From assembly GCA_048394785.1 (NCBI GenBank), contig DBFJGL010000109.1, positions 1-6,793 on the forward strand: 6,793 nt of DNA. Direction: 5' to 3'. Position numbers and translations under genes: made by a program. The notes beneath the pieces are model-generated. The model had not been told where the DNA came from. It saw only the letters and a program-made list of their open reading frames with translations, and searched no databases. Below are positions 5,853 through 6,793 of this stretch, in pieces. Each line of letters begins with the position of its first letter. Positions within the stretch are counted from its first letter, which is position 1. The DNA is from DBFJGL01 sp048394785 (lineage in GTDB: Bacteria; Bacillota; Clostridia; Christensenellales; CAG-917).

Positions 5853-6437
5853 ATGAGGAAAATTTCCGCAAACGAAGTGAAAAAAACGTCGCTGGTTTTC
5901 AGCGAGATTTTCAAGGATTATTACGCGTACGACATATTTTTTCCGCGCGACGGTAAACAGCGCAAGAAAATATACTATTTTTACCGCTACGAGGTGTATG
6001 CGGCAAAGCGATACACTTATGTTTTCGACGACGGTTTCGGCGCGCTGTGCTGCGTAAAGAAGCCCGGCGATAAGGACTCTAACCCGTCGGTGCAGTTTCT
6101 CAACCCGTTTTTCGCGATTGCTTTTTTTGCGACTTGCGGCATAAAAGCGATAAGACTTGCGGGCGAGTATATGAAATTTGCAGAGAAGATATCGGCGCGG
6201 CACTATAATCCGAATACGGATAGTTATATAAAGAACGTGGGCGTTGCGGAGAATATGCGAGGCAAAGGTATGCTCAAAAAAATGCTCAGCGAACTTTGCG
6301 GCGATATGCCGATATATCTCGAAACTCATCTTGACGAAAACGTCGTCATATACGAAAAGCTCGGCTTTAAGGTGGTTGCCAAAGAAGAGTGGCACGGCAT
6401 AACGCATTATGCAATGAAGCGCGAGGGCAGAGAATAG
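5853..6437 (+). CDS. GNAT family N-acetyltransferase
   Basis: 194 residues. GNAT enzymes transfer an acyl group from acetyl-CoA to an amine; the substrate cannot be told from sequence. The acetyl-CoA loop (motif A) is VAENMRGKGMLKKML (131-145), matching the R/Q-x-x-G-x-G/A pattern as R136-G-K-G139. Motif B follows as YLETHLDENVVIYEKLGF (155-172), with the YEKLGF ending typical of the fold. The first 125 residues contain an aromatic-rich strand region (IYYFYRYEVYAAKRYTYVF, 40-58) and are not informative. The ATG at 5853 is preceded by GGAGG (5844-5848, four-base spacer); an upstream TTG at 5790 would add 21 Arg-rich residues and has no such site. It sits 109 nt after the unknown membrane protein gene on the same strand. 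Length is normal for single-domain GNATs. Confidence 0.85.
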   Translation: MRKISANEVKKTSLVFSEIFKDYYAYDIFFPRDGKQRKKIYYFYRYEVYAAKRYTYVFDDGFGALCCVKKPGDKDSNPSVQFLNPFFAIAFFATCGIKAIRLAGEYMKFAEKISARHYNPNTDSYIKNVGVAENMRGKGMLKKMLSELCGDMPIYLETHLDENVVIYEKLGFKVVAKEEWHGITHYAMKREGRE

Positions 6438-6545
6438 TATCAAACGCGCCGATGCGACGTTCGCGTGCAAGAGAAGTCGCAAATCGATGCGTGCGCGAGA
6501 TATAAATCGGGAACGAGTCCGACTTTATGCAAAAATATTCAAAAA

Positions 6546-6559
6546 GCATACAAATATGC
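6546..6559. other. Weak hairpin downstream of the GNAT gene
   Basis: GCATA (6546-6550) pairs with TATGC (6555-6559) around CAAA, preceded by A-rich sequence and followed by AATTT. It could be a poor intrinsic terminator for the GNAT message before the nadK promoter, but the stem is short and AT-rich. Confidence 0.25.
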
Positions 6560-6564
6560 AATTT

Positions 6565-6592
6565 CGACTTGAAAAAGTCGTATAACCGACTT
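6565..6592. promoter_or_regulatory. CGACTT inverted and direct repeats overlapping the nadK promoter: candidate operator
   Basis: CGACTT at 6565-6570 and its complement AAGTCG at 6575-6580 form a perfect 6-bp inverted repeat around GAAA, lying on the -35 box. A third copy CGACTT (6587-6592) touches the -10 box. Further copies occur upstream at 6520-6525 and, inverted, at 6474-6479. Placement over both promoter boxes fits a repressor site; no regulator is known to me for this motif. Confidence 0.45.
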
Positions 6593-6597
6593 ATAAT
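6569..6597 (+). promoter_or_regulatory. Promoter of nadK, probably giving a leaderless mRNA
   Basis: TTGAAA (6569-6574) and consensus TATAAT (6592-6597) are spaced by the ideal 17 bp. The ATG at 6607 begins ten bases after the last base of the -10 box, so transcription should start within a few bases of the start codon or on it. There is no Shine-Dalgarno before the ATG, which fits translation without a leader. Confidence 0.75.
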
Positions 6598-6606
6598 ATT
6601 TATATA

Positions 6607-6793
6607 ATGAAAATTGCGGTAATGACAAAGCAGGGCGCGAGCGAAGATAAAAGCCGCGCCGCAATATTGAAAGGGCTTGAAAAAATCGAAGATATAGAAG
6701 TTGCAGAGTGCGCAAATCGGGCGAATATACCCGATGATTGCGACAGACTGCTTGTTTTCGGCGGCGACGGCACAATGCTCGAAGCGGCAAAAG
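6607..6793 (+). CDS. nadK: NAD kinase, N-terminal part (3' end outside window)
   Basis: Cytoplasmic enzyme that phosphorylates NAD to NADP; the only de novo source of NADP in most bacteria. The first 62 codons are visible. MKIAVMTKQG begins the alpha/beta nucleotide-binding fold, and LLVFGGDGTMLEAA carries the family's GGDGT motif at residues 52-56, with D54 the expected catalytic aspartate and the usual hydrophobic strand before it. The N-terminal region before GGDGT is short, as in other compact Bacillota enzymes. The start is set by the ATG just after a consensus promoter, with no Shine-Dalgarno. nadK is a common member of OLE neighbourhoods, normally close after tlyA and before argR and recN; what follows here is outside the window. 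Confidence 0.93.
   Translation, partial: MKIAVMTKQGASEDKSRAAILKGLEKIEDIEVAECANRANIPDDCDRLLVFGGDGTMLEAAK

Noticed and set aside
5718..6482. 254-residue minus-strand frame over the GNAT gene
   Set aside because: Antisense to a gene with clear acetyl-CoA binding motifs; no recognisable domain in its own translation.
1..6793. CRISPR arrays, insertion sequences, tRNA genes, attachment sites
   Set aside because: No regularly spaced repeats, transposase motifs, terminal inverted repeats or tRNA cloverleaf were seen on either strand.

Overview
The window looks like a piece of a Bacillota chromosome, most likely an anaerobic Clostridia-type lineage. This rests on moderate G+C, TTG as well as ATG starts, a class A (not Bacillus-type class B) RNase P RNA, and above all a locus that matches the OLE (ornate, large, extremophilic) RNA system of anaerobic and extremophilic Firmicutes. 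The species cannot be named from the sequence.

Layout. 1-860 is the C-terminal helicase half of recG, entering from the left edge. A 220-nt spacer follows. A near-consensus promoter (TTGACA / TATAAT at 1086-1113) then drives a stretch of about 580 nt with no plausible gene, which folds on itself and is closed by a perfect 10-bp helix (1124-1133 with 1687-1696). I call this OLE RNA. Seven nucleotides after the closing helix is the Shine-Dalgarno of a TTG-started gene (1713-2861). It encodes a four-helix membrane protein with the DxxxD motif expected of OapA, the membrane partner of OLE. tlyA (rRNA 2'-O-methyltransferase) follows at 2931-3755. Convergent to it on the minus strand is rnpB (3887-4200), with a shared bidirectional terminator between the two. 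Divergent from rnpB is an unrecognised membrane-anchored protein (4334-5743), perhaps distantly related to the N-terminal part of cyclic beta-1,2-glucan synthases. A GNAT-fold acetyltransferase (5853-6437) comes next, then the first 62 codons of NAD kinase (6607 to the edge), whose strong promoter sits so close to the ATG that the mRNA should be leaderless or nearly so.

How the parts fit. OLE RNA and OapA form a membrane ribonucleoprotein complex that, in Bacillus halodurans, is linked to tolerance of alcohol and cold and to magnesium homeostasis. The order OLE - oapA - tlyA - nadK is the classical OLE neighbourhood, here without dxs between oapA and tlyA and with rnpB and two other genes inserted before nadK. 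RNase P, TlyA and RecG are housekeeping RNA and DNA functions.

The most interesting points are the OLE/OapA pair with its long disordered tails on OapA, the probably leaderless nadK overlapped by a CGACTT inverted repeat, the compact RNase P RNA that seems to lack the L15 GGU, and the unknown 469-residue protein.
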